A DNA stretch of 21,592 nt from contig CAYVTV010000034.1 of assembly GCA_964454295.1 (NCBI GenBank), forward strand, positions 1 through 21,592, written 5' to 3'. Shown here in pieces: positions 15,512 to 21,592 of this stretch (the first letter of the stretch is position 1; each line of letters begins with the position of its first letter). The position numbers were made by a program, and so were the translations under genes. The stretch comes from CAYVTV01 sp964454295. Lineage in GTDB: Bacteria > Bacteroidota > Bacteroidia > Bacteroidales > GCA-2748055. Below the pieces are notes generated by a model. The model was not told the origin of the DNA and did not search any database. It saw nothing but the letters and a program-made list of their open reading frames with translations.

Positions 15512-15599
15512 TTTTTCTGAATTTTTTGGTTAAGCACGTTCTTACAAATAATTAGTATGAAGGCACAAATGCTGTGGTAAGTTTTTCTGAGTTTTTTGG
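15512..15599. repeat. 18-bp direct repeats just after the kinase stop codon
   Basis: TTTTTCTGAATTTTTTGG (15512-15529) and TTTTTCTGAGTTTTTTGG (15582-15599) differ at one base, with starts 70 bp apart. The first begins immediately after the TGA stop. They lie in the 135-bp tail-to-tail gap before the DUF3127 gene. No stem-loop terminator is evident here. Confidence 0.5.
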
Positions 15600-15646
15600 G
15601 ATATGTTAGAAAGGATGATATGAATTTTAAGAATTTTGGGGTTTTC

Positions 15647-16054
15647 TTAGAACGGCAAATCATCCTGATAATCGGCAGAACGCGGAAAATCTTCTTCTTC
15701 CGGCATGGGAACAGATTCATCAGGTGTCTGGGATGAGGAAGATGTATTATGTTCTTTATCATCAGTTACCTTTTCAATTTTCCATGCTTCAAGATTTGTG
15801 AAATAGGAAACAGATCCGTCTTTTTCCCATTTTCTGCCACGAAGATTAAAATTTACCCTGATCTGCTCACCCGGAGAATATGGTTCGATAAGGGTGCACC
15901 GGTCCTGTGTAAGTTGAAACTTTATGTAATCTGTAAAGTTAAATCCATTTGAAACTTCAGTTTTTGAAATTACAAATTCTCTTTTACGAAATTTTCCGCT
16001 GACGTCAACAGCCGGATATTTTTCGACAATGGTACCTGTGATTTCGTAGTTCAT
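15647..16054 (-). CDS. DUF3127 OB-fold protein with SSB-like C-terminal tip
   Basis: Protein of 135 aa of the Bacteroidota DUF3127 family. The N-terminal about 95 residues form a compact beta-rich domain (MNYEITGTIVEKYPAV; KFRKREFVISKTE; YIKFQLTQDR; VNFNLRGRKWEKDG; SYFTNLEAWKIEKV) that looks like an OB fold. A Ser/Pro/acidic linker (98-130) then leads to DDLPF at the very end. Bacterial SSB proteins have the same plan: OB fold, disordered linker and a terminal D-D-x-P-F tip that recruits repair and replication proteins. It could therefore bind single-stranded nucleic acid and recruit SSB-tip partners. This is an inference, since the family has no assigned function that I know of. It has its own transcript, because a strong terminator separates it from the upstream FKBP gene. 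Confidence 0.82.
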   Translation of the reverse strand: MNYEITGTIVEKYPAVDVSGKFRKREFVISKTEVSNGFNFTDYIKFQLTQDRCTLIEPYSPGEQIRVNFNLRGRKWEKDGSVSYFTNLEAWKIEKVTDDKEHNTSSSSQTPDESVPMPEEEDFPRSADYQDDLPF

Positions 16055-16099
16055 AAATTTATTATCCTTTTAATATCAATTTTCGTGTAATTATCCTTG

Positions 16100-16140
16100 A
16101 ATAAAAAAGGTTAGAGTTCTTCACTTTAACCTTTTTTATT
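16100..16140. terminator. Strong bidirectional intrinsic terminator
   Basis: AATAAAAAAGGTTA (16100-16113) is the exact reverse complement of TAACCTTTTTTATT (16127-16140), a 14-bp perfect stem extended by three more pairs (one G-U) around a 7-nt loop. T-runs end the stem on both strands. It lies 46 bp past the FKBP stop and terminates that transcript before the DUF3127 gene. Confidence 0.85.
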
Positions 16141-16186
16141 TGTTTAATGACAGAAAACTGTAAAAATCAGCCAGTGGATAAAAGAA

Positions 16187-16927
16187 TTATTTTAAAACAT
16201 CCATTAATTCCATTTCGAATATAAGGACGGAATTAGGCGGGATCATATCACCGGCTCCACTTTCCCCATATCCGAGTGAAGGTGGAATGAAGACCTGGTA
16301 TTTTGCTCCCACCTTCATTAATTGCAGGGCTTCTGTCCATCCTTTAATTACCATGTCAACACCAAAAGTAGCAGGTTCTCCCCTGTCGATACTGCTATCA
16401 AACTGTGTCCCGTCGGCTAATGTACCTTTATAATGAACCACAACCTGGTCCTGTTCCCCGGGAATGGGCCCTGTTCCTTCCTTAATCACTCTGTATTGCA
16501 GTCCTGATTCAGTGACAATTATTCCCTCTTTTGTTTTATTTAATTCTAAGAATGCATTGGCTTTTTCGAGATTCTCTGCACCCTGGCCGGCCATATCAGA
16601 TTCCTTTTCCTGGTTTTTGTTCATTATATAGGATTGAATAATACCGCCTGCTTCAAAGTCTTCAATGGGTGACTTAGTGTCATAATACCCTGCTGAAGCG
16701 GCTTTAAAAAAAAGTTTGGGTGAAAAAGTATCCTCTAATTTGAAATGTTTTATATTTTCTGAGACAAAATTGCCCATATCAAGACCATATGCATAGGCAA
16801 ATGAATCAGCATCTGATTTCAGTTTCACAGAAGAGAGCCCTGTTACAGGAGAAAAAGAGCCAATCAGATAGCCGGCAATGAGAAGGATAACTCCTGAAAT
16901 TACTAATATAATCGGTTTGTTTTTCAT
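16187..16927 (-). CDS. Membrane-anchored FKBP-type peptidyl-prolyl cis-trans isomerase
   Basis: Protein-folding isomerase of 246 aa. The N-terminus has a basic start and hydrophobic helix (about 5-23, PIILVISGVILLIAGYLIG) acting as an uncleaved anchor or signal, placing the enzyme in the periplasm. Residues about 38-135 form the helical FKBP N-terminal dimerisation domain (SDADSFAYAYGLDMGNFV), as in FkpA/Mip-type proteins. The FKBP catalytic domain covers about 157-246 and keeps the usual pocket: VVVHYKGTLADGTQFDSS, VIKGWTEAL, IPPSLGYG and LIFEMELMDV. Bacteroidota encode several such paralogues, so no gene symbol is assigned. It is monocistronic in appearance, with 74 bp to the upstream MnmD gene and a strong terminator 46 bp after its stop. 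A -7-like TAACTTCG lies on the minus strand at 16974-16967. Confidence 0.93.
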   Translation of the reverse strand: MKNKPIILVISGVILLIAGYLIGSFSPVTGLSSVKLKSDADSFAYAYGLDMGNFVSENIKHFKLEDTFSPKLFFKAASAGYYDTKSPIEDFEAGGIIQSYIMNKNQEKESDMAGQGAENLEKANAFLELNKTKEGIIVTESGLQYRVIKEGTGPIPGEQDQVVVHYKGTLADGTQFDSSIDRGEPATFGVDMVIKGWTEALQLMKVGAKYQVFIPPSLGYGESGAGDMIPPNSVLIFEMELMDVLK

Positions 16928-17001
16928 AAAAATTGATTTAAATATTTGATTACTTTTTTAAAAATGCGAAGTTAATATAATAATACAAAACCAGACTACT
17001 T

Positions 17002-17673
17002 TCAGGATATTTTTATCGCTCGCAACATATGCCGTTTCTTACCGGGACCCTTAATTTTTTCAACATGAAATCCGGCTGACATCAGAGACCGTCTTACATT
17101 CCCGCTGGAGGAATAGGTTACAAGCAGACCATTAGTGATCATAGCTTTGTTTATCTTATAAAATATCTCTTTAGTCCATAATTCAGGTTGGGTACCCGGA
17201 CTAAATGCATCAAAATAGATGAGATCAAATTCTTCATCAAAATTATAAGTTATGAGATCAGCTGCAATTTTCCTCAGGTTAAAAGATGGTATTATTTCCT
17301 GAAAGGTATTCCAGTCAGTTGAGTGTAATTTTTTAAAAAACCTTCTGCATTCAGGGAATATCAATTCAGGATAATTTAACTGATCAGACAAACTTTTATC
17401 AAGGGGGTACATGTCAACAGCTGTATAATGAACAGAAATGTTGTGTTTGATGGAGTACGCCAGAGTAAGATATGCATTCAGGCCTGTCCCGAACCCTGCT
17501 TCAAAAATATTCACACATGTTTTCGATAATTTTTTCAATCCCTGTTCAATAAATACATATTCAGATTCTCCTATTGCGCCATTTACAGAATGAAAATGTT
17601 CATTAAAATGGTTATCTATTACAGTATATGAACCGTCAGATGTTTGTATAAGCTTTCGTTGCATTTGTTCCAT
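17002..17673 (-). CDS. mnmD: MnmD, tRNA 5-aminomethyl-2-thiouridine methyltransferase
   Basis: SAM-dependent tRNA methyltransferase of 223 aa that corresponds to the N-terminal (DUF752) domain of E. coli MnmC. It converts 5-aminomethyl-2-thiouridine to 5-methylaminomethyl-2-thiouridine at wobble position 34. Motif I is EAGFGTGLNA (58-67). The family signature YFDAFSPGTQPELW (153-166) is intact, and the C-terminus has the usual TYSSSGNVRRSLMSAGF and PGKKRHMLRA stretches. The FAD-dependent MnmC2 domain is absent, so this is the stand-alone MnmD form. No neighbouring gene supplies the oxidoreductase half. Start choice is between residues 1 and 4 (both ATG) and barely matters. A -7-like TATACCTTTA precedes it (TACCTTTA at 17711-17704). 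Confidence 0.93.
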   Translation of the reverse strand: MEQMQRKLIQTSDGSYTVIDNHFNEHFHSVNGAIGESEYVFIEQGLKKLSKTCVNIFEAGFGTGLNAYLTLAYSIKHNISVHYTAVDMYPLDKSLSDQLNYPELIFPECRRFFKKLHSTDWNTFQEIIPSFNLRKIAADLITYNFDEEFDLIYFDAFSPGTQPELWTKEIFYKINKAMITNGLLVTYSSSGNVRRSLMSAGFHVEKIKGPGKKRHMLRAIKIS

Positions 17674-17755
17674 GCCCTTATGACAGTATATGGTAATACA
17701 TTATAAAGGTATAAAAACCCTGATAATATCTAACTATTAACTCCATCTATAAATG

Positions 17756-17868
17756 CAAGAGTTCATTAATATAAAATATATAAGAGTAAAAATATCTATA
17801 AAATATATATATTAATAATATAAATAACATAAAATAAATATAATATATAATTTAAATTTATATATTTG
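17756..17868 (+). promoter_or_regulatory. Extremely AT-rich leader and promoter of the recombinase-like gene
   Basis: Over about 110 bp there are only a handful of G or C bases. It ends in TATATTTG (17861-17868), a perfect match to the Bacteroidota -7 consensus TAnnTTTG, 10 bp before the first ATG. No good -33 TTG is seen. The near-pure AT tract may help melting, curve the DNA or bind nucleoid proteins. Confidence 0.5.
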
Positions 17869-17877
17869 TATGTAAAA

Positions 17878-19122
17878 ATGTATGTAATGAAAATTCATTA
17901 TTATCTTGAGACAAGAAAAACAGAAATATTTTTATCGGCAGAAAAAAAGGTTCCGGTAGTGTTATCCTGTTCTTATTCTGGAAGGAGAATGAAAATGCAT
18001 ACGGGATGCAGGGTTTATGCGTCCCACTGGGATAAAGACAAGGAGAGAGTAATGCATGGCAGTTCTGATGCTTCTGAGACAAACCTGTACCTGGAAAAGC
18101 TGGAAGAGTTAAGTTTCAGCGCTTTTCAGACATTGACTGTTAATAACATGATTCCGGAGGCTGACAGATTACGGGCTTATTTGAAAAAAAATAAGCCTGT
18201 AACACAAAAGGGATTTTTTGAGGCATTTACGGAATTCATAGAGGAAAATCACACAAACTGGAAGAAATTCACTTTCAACAAGGTAAAAAGTCTTTATAAT
18301 ATACTTATAGCATTCAATGAAGAAAATGAATATTCCCTTCACCTTGTTAATTTTGATGAGGATCAATTTAAAAGAATTGAGATATTTTTCAGGGAGAAGA
18401 AAGGATTTGCGGATATTACCATCGAAAAATATCTGGGTGTCATTAAATGGTTTCTGAACTGGGCGGTGAAGAAGAAGTATTATTTCAATCCGGGAATACG
18501 TTACATGAAACCTGAAATAAGTGCAAAACATGCGGAAAGAAGGATCATTAATTATTTAACACGGGAGGAACTTATGAAATTATATAATCTGGAAGGATTG
18601 ACAAAGCGAGAAGAGAGAATAAGGGATGTTTTTATTTTTCTTTGTTTTACTGGATTGAAATATAATGAACTAACAAGTCTGAAGAGGGCTGATATCATTG
18701 GAGAGGAATTGCATCTTTCATCAGGCGGTATTAAACGTAAGGTGCCGTTGAATCAATATGCAAAATTTATTTTAAAGAAGTACGAGTATATTTACTTTCG
18801 GGGAGACAGTTATTTCCCTTCTTTTTCTGTCATGACCATAAATAAATACATCAGGATTATTGCTCAGAAGTCAGGAATGAGTCGTATAACAGAGGTGAGC
18901 AGGGTCAGAAAGGGTGATCCGGTTTCTGCCGGATTAAAGGATGTAATAGCTATAGGGTATGCGCGAAACACTTTTCTGGTTAATGCGTTGTTACTTGGTA
19001 TATCTGAAGAGTCTGTCAGGAGAATAGCAGGCATTCGCACATCATCGGTTTTGAGGAGGTTTAAAGAAGCCATAGAAGTTTCTGACCGCAATGAAATGCA
19101 GAAATTCAACCAGTTGGGGTAG
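17878..19122 (+). CDS. Tyrosine-recombinase-fold protein lacking catalytic residues
   Basis: Full-length phage-integrase-like protein, 414 aa from the ATG at 17878 (another ATG at 17887 is equally possible; a TTG at 17866 overlaps the -7 box and is rejected). An arm-type DNA-binding domain (about 5-65), SAM-like core-binding domain (about 110-205) and C-terminal recombinase domain (225-410) are in the normal order of Bacteroidota integrases. Aligned by motif, the first catalytic Arg (TGLR) is Lys261 (FTGLKYNEL), the His of HxxR is Gly360 (GYARNTF) while its Arg363 remains, the LGH histidine is Ile386 (RIAGIRTSS), and the nucleophilic Tyr is Phe395 (LRRFKEA, codon TTT at 19060-19062). It should bind DNA but not cleave it. 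The frame is intact, so it looks repurposed rather than decayed. No att sites or cargo genes are recognisable. Its last 17 bp overlap the convergent ttcA-like gene. Confidence 0.85.
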   Translation: MYVMKIHYYLETRKTEIFLSAEKKVPVVLSCSYSGRRMKMHTGCRVYASHWDKDKERVMHGSSDASETNLYLEKLEELSFSAFQTLTVNNMIPEADRLRAYLKKNKPVTQKGFFEAFTEFIEENHTNWKKFTFNKVKSLYNILIAFNEENEYSLHLVNFDEDQFKRIEIFFREKKGFADITIEKYLGVIKWFLNWAVKKKYYFNPGIRYMKPEISAKHAERRIINYLTREELMKLYNLEGLTKREERIRDVFIFLCFTGLKYNELTSLKRADIIGEELHLSSGGIKRKVPLNQYAKFILKKYEYIYFRGDSYFPSFSVMTINKYIRIIAQKSGMSRITEVSRVRKGDPVSAGLKDVIAIGYARNTFLVNALLLGISEESVRRIAGIRTSSVLRRFKEAIEVSDRNEMQKFNQLG

Positions 19123-19855
19123 AAATTTTTGAGGGCAGGTACTCATGGTAAATATTTCCCATTGCCTTGAAGATATTGATTTTTGATTTTGGATAGTGTT
19201 TGTTGAATTCTTCAATCCGTTCTCTTACATATTTTCTTTTTGAGTCATCTTCAAAAGCACATTTCTTCTCAGGAAGTTTATAATCCCTTATTTTAGCGTA
19301 GTCTGCTATTTCGTCTTCGTTGATATCAAGTAGGGGCCGTATAAGACAGATTCTTCCGTCAAACATTTTAAGTTTATAGGGGAGGGAACTTACTGAACCA
19401 TGATAGAGCATGTTAATAAATAATGTTTCCAGGGCATCTTCCCTGTGATGACCAAAGCAGAGTTTGTTGCAGTTGAGTTTACTGGTGAGATCGAACATTT
19501 TTTTGCGTCTGTGCCAGGAGCACACAAAACAGGGGCCTTTTTTTTCTGATTTGTTGATTCCGGCTTCCACCTCTTCTATTTCGAGAGGAATATTCAGGCT
19601 GCTGCAGAATGACCGGATGTACTCCTCATTAACTAAATATCCGCTATCGATAACCCTGATATGTACTGCGTGAATATCAAATGAAAAGGGTAGTGACTTC
19701 TGCCTTTCTTTGAGGATTTCCAGCAGTGCGAGTGAGTCTTTTCCGCCGGAGAGTCCGACTAAAACCCTGTCGTTTTCCTCCAGGAGCTGATGCCGGATGC
19801 TAGTTCGTCCTGCTTTCCGGCAAAGCTTTTTAAACAGTAAGGTTTCTTTATTCAT
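19106..19855 (-). CDS. TtcA-family tRNA thiolation protein
   Basis: PP-loop ATPase of 249 aa related to TtcA, which makes 2-thiocytidine at tRNA position 32. The P-loop-like motif SGGKDS is at 36-41. The iron-sulphur ligands CxxC (C109, C112, in PCFVCSWHRRKK) and C199 match the three cysteines of TtcA. The family stretch FGHHREDALETLFINMLYHG (134-153) is present. TilS is less likely because of the CxxC pair and the lack of the TilS C-terminal domains. It lies 6 bp after the metzincin-like gene and is probably cotranscribed with it. Its 3' end overlaps the recombinase-like gene by 17 bp on opposite strands. Whether the product is s2C32 is an inference from family. Confidence 0.9.
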   Translation of the reverse strand: MNKETLLFKKLCRKAGRTSIRHQLLEENDRVLVGLSGGKDSLALLEILKERQKSLPFSFDIHAVHIRVIDSGYLVNEEYIRSFCSSLNIPLEIEEVEAGINKSEKKGPCFVCSWHRRKKMFDLTSKLNCNKLCFGHHREDALETLFINMLYHGSVSSLPYKLKMFDGRICLIRPLLDINEDEIADYAKIRDYKLPEKKCAFEDDSKRKYVRERIEEFNKHYPKSKINIFKAMGNIYHEYLPSKISTPTG

Positions 19856-19861
19856 GATTTG

Positions 19862-20746
19862 TTAAAACCTTGCGATCCTGTCGGTTAACAGAGGAATATA
19901 CTGATCATCCAGAGTGTTTGTCCATCCAATGAGGTATCGGGTATAATCTGAGATTTCCTGTTCCCAGATATTTTTAGCATAGGGGTCCTGCATGATTTCA
20001 TTAGGCAAAAGATTTGCTGCCATCTGTATTTTTCTGGCTGATTTTCTTAGCGGGGTACTGTAAAGGTCTGCTGCACCGTATAGATGAAGGAAGTTATGAG
20101 CTATCTCCGACGGGTATTTATAGCTGACAATGGCATATTCAACATAATCGTTTGAAAATGTGTTTAGTGCAAATGAAATATCGGTGCGATAGTAGTTATT
20201 TACAAGAAATAACAGTGCCACACTTTCGGCATTATGCTCATCTCTGAGATGGGCAATGAGTTGTTCCGTATTCTTTGGGTTTTGTCTTTTAGGGATACCA
20301 TCTTTCGTTGCAATCAGGAAGGATTCCCCGGCTTTCCGGGAAACAAAATCTGCCCACTTGTTAAGTTCCTCAATGCCTTTTTTAAGGTTTGGCTGGCTTA
20401 ATGAGGCTTCAACGGTTCCGTTCGGAAGATTACGGGTTATGGTAGCGAAATCTTTTCCTATATAATAATCGCTTTTTATTTTAAGAGGGATATTGTTTTT
20501 CAGGGCTTGTGCCTCCAGCCATTTCACGGCCACGTTCACTGAATCGATGGTTGAAACAATATCAAATTCTGTCCATGCAGATGTGGTCTTTGTGTCGATA
20601 AAAATGAAATACAAGAGAACGTTATCCTTCAAATCTTTACATACATTATTAAAACGTGCCTTTGAGTAATCTATTCTTTCGGGAGCATAGGAAGGCACTG
20701 AAACGATAAAAAAAAGAAAAACCAGGATGAGGTTAACAGTCTTCAT
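19862..20746 (-). CDS. Secreted metzincin-like protein with Glu-to-Asn active-site change
   Basis: Predicted exported protein of 294 aa with a clear signal peptide (about 1-21, NLILVFLFFIVSVPSYA). The rest is soluble. Residues 213-230 read SEIAHNFLHLYGAADLY, which fits the zinc-peptidase pattern HExxHxxGxxD (H217, H221, D227 as ligands) except that the catalytic Glu is Asn218 (codon AAC on the minus strand). The zinc site may remain while peptide hydrolysis should be lost or strongly reduced. I do not recognise the family otherwise. The N-terminal part contains a strand-rich stretch (NVLLYFIFIDTKTTSAWTEF) with no known motif. It is upstream of, and probably in an operon with, the ttcA-like gene (6-bp gap), and 132 bp downstream of nth. 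A -7-like TATTTTTG lies at 20773-20766. Confidence 0.6.
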   Translation of the reverse strand: MKTVNLILVFLFFIVSVPSYAPERIDYSKARFNNVCKDLKDNVLLYFIFIDTKTTSAWTEFDIVSTIDSVNVAVKWLEAQALKNNIPLKIKSDYYIGKDFATITRNLPNGTVEASLSQPNLKKGIEELNKWADFVSRKAGESFLIATKDGIPKRQNPKNTEQLIAHLRDEHNAESVALLFLVNNYYRTDISFALNTFSNDYVEYAIVSYKYPSEIAHNFLHLYGAADLYSTPLRKSARKIQMAANLLPNEIMQDPYAKNIWEQEISDYTRYLIGWTNTLDDQYIPLLTDRIARF

Positions 20747-20878
20747 AATGAGGTTGTTTGCAATACAAAAATAATGAAATAGTTAATATTATACATCTTG
20801 TCATCAGTAAAACGGGTAATTTCTCAAGCTGAGGCAGAGGTGAATATTCTCATTCCGGTAAGAGGGGACTCTCTTTTC
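20747..20878. other. Intergenic region between nth and the metzincin-like gene
   Basis: 132 bp. It contains TATTTTTG on the minus strand (20773-20766), which matches TAnnTTTG and would start transcription about 13 nt before the downstream ATG. An inverted repeat with GTAAG/CTTAC ends spans about 20858-20882 past the nth stop, but it has no T-run. Confidence 0.35.
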
Positions 20879-21520
20879 TTACTTATTTATCTGACTATAA
20901 TATTTACATATTTCTTTGATTCCACATATGTTACATTGCGGATTACGTGCCTTACAGACATATCTTCCATGCAGGATAAGCCAGTGGTGTGCTTTTGGTA
21001 TAAGTTTTTCCGGAATATGCCTGATCAGCTGCATTTCTGTCTGGAGGGGATTTTTCGCATTCCTGGAAAGACCTATTCTTGCTGATACTCTGAAGACATG
21101 GGTGTCAACGGCAAGTGTGGGTTTATTATACACCACTGCCGCAATGACATTCGCTGTTTTTCTTCCTACCCCGGGAAGTTTCTGAAGTTCATTTACATCT
21201 GAAGGTACGACCCCATTAAAATCTTTAACCAGGATTTTTGCCATTCCCCGGAGATTTTTCGATTTATTATTTGGATAGGAGCAGGATTTGATAATTTTCA
21301 GAATTTCTCCGGTTTCTGCTCTGGCCAGGGTATGCGGGTCAGGAAATTTTTTAAAAAACTCCGGAGTGATCATATTTACCCGCTTGTCAGTACATTGTGC
21401 CGAGAGTATCACAGCAACGAGTAACTCATATGGATCTGTATATTGCAGTTCAGTTTCTGCAACCGGCATGTTCATAGTGAACCACTCAATCATTTTTTCA
21501 AACCGCTGCTTTGTTGTCAT
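20879..21520 (-). CDS. nth: Endonuclease III (DNA glycosylase/AP lyase)
   Basis: Base-excision repair enzyme of 213 aa that removes oxidised pyrimidines and nicks abasic sites. The helix-hairpin-helix (LPGVGRKTANVI, 115-126) contains the catalytic Lys121, and the catalytic Asp139 is in AVDTHVFRV. The 4Fe-4S loop C-x6-C-x2-C-x5-C is complete (C189, C196, C199, C205). Length and motif spacing match E. coli Nth (211 aa). The start ATG follows immediately after the stop codon of an open frame coming from the window edge. It is the most upstream complete gene of the minus-strand group. The 132-bp gap to the next gene makes cotranscription uncertain. Confidence 0.97.
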   Translation of the reverse strand: MTTKQRFEKMIEWFTMNMPVAETELQYTDPYELLVAVILSAQCTDKRVNMITPEFFKKFPDPHTLARAETGEILKIIKSCSYPNNKSKNLRGMAKILVKDFNGVVPSDVNELQKLPGVGRKTANVIAAVVYNKPTLAVDTHVFRVSARIGLSRNAKNPLQTEMQLIRHIPEKLIPKAHHWLILHGRYVCKARNPQCNICGIKEICKYYSQINK

Positions 21521-21592
21521 TTAAAATTGATAATTACTAATTAGTGCTTGCAAGAAAACGCCAATAGCTGCGTTATGCTCGCCTTCAAGACA
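21521..21592 (-). other. Window-edge open frame or structured sequence upstream of nth
   Basis: On the minus strand 23 codons are open from the edge to a TAA that directly abuts the nth ATG (ending FLQALISNYQF), which could be the end of a partial gene. The same stretch holds nested inverted repeats (AACGC/GCGTT; CTTG/CAAG), so it may be non-coding structure. It is too short to decide. Confidence 0.25.

Noticed and set aside
17674..19122. Integrated mobile element driven by an active integrase
   Set aside because: The integrase homologue lacks its catalytic Tyr, no direct-repeat att sites or tRNA gene were found, and flanking genes are housekeeping.
20798..21524. Plus-strand open frames opposite nth
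   Set aside because: They are antisense to a complete, motif-bearing endonuclease III gene.

Overview
This window looks like a chromosomal piece of a Bacteroidota genome, probably Bacteroidales or a close relative. The support is lineage-typical gene families (GWxTD lipoprotein, DUF3127 OB-fold protein, M64 peptidase, CHAT-TPR protein beside an ECF sigma factor), very weak Shine-Dalgarno signals, and several matches to the Bacteroidota promoter consensus (-33 TTG / -7 TAnnTTTG). No rRNA, tRNA, CRISPR array or intact mobile element was seen. All assignments come from reading the sequence and translations; no database search was run.

Layout. 1-3514 (minus strand): rlmN (3' end cut by the window edge), a solitary DNA methyltransferase, and the 23S rRNA m5U methyltransferase rlmD/rumA. 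3624-7619 (plus): a probable operon of an ABC-F ATPase, a GWxTD lipoprotein and a TrmH/RlmB-type rRNA ribose methyltransferase. 7632-8096 (minus): an Lrp/AsnC regulator. 8393-9670 (plus): a secreted M64-type metallopeptidase. 9722-15511: an accessory signalling island with an ECF sigma factor, a membrane-anchored TPR-CHAT protease, a 58-aa peptide with a double-glycine leader motif transcribed away from the protease gene, a 416-bp intergenic region rich in palindromes and a tandem 44-bp repeat, a membrane anti-sigma-like TPR protein and a sensor-less histidine kinase. 15647-17673 (minus): a DUF3127 protein with an SSB-like C-terminal tip, an FKBP isomerase and the tRNA methyltransferase MnmD. 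17878-19122 (plus): a full-length tyrosine-recombinase homologue that has lost its nucleophile and most catalytic residues. 19106-21520 (minus): a TtcA-type tRNA thiolase, a secreted metzincin-like protein whose catalytic Glu is replaced by Asn, and endonuclease III.

How the genes fit together. Five genes modify RNA (RlmN, RlmD, RlmB-like, MnmD, TtcA-like) and a sixth (ABC-F) acts on ribosomes, so much of the window is translation upkeep. The most unusual part is 9722-15511. There a cytoplasmic sigma factor, a membrane anti-sigma-like protein, a predicted periplasmic CHAT protease and a small Gly/Pro-rich peptide suggest an envelope signalling or peptide-processing circuit. I infer that from gene content and order only. 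Two separate pseudo-enzymes (the recombinase with Tyr to Phe, and the metzincin with Glu to Asn) are the other notable points.
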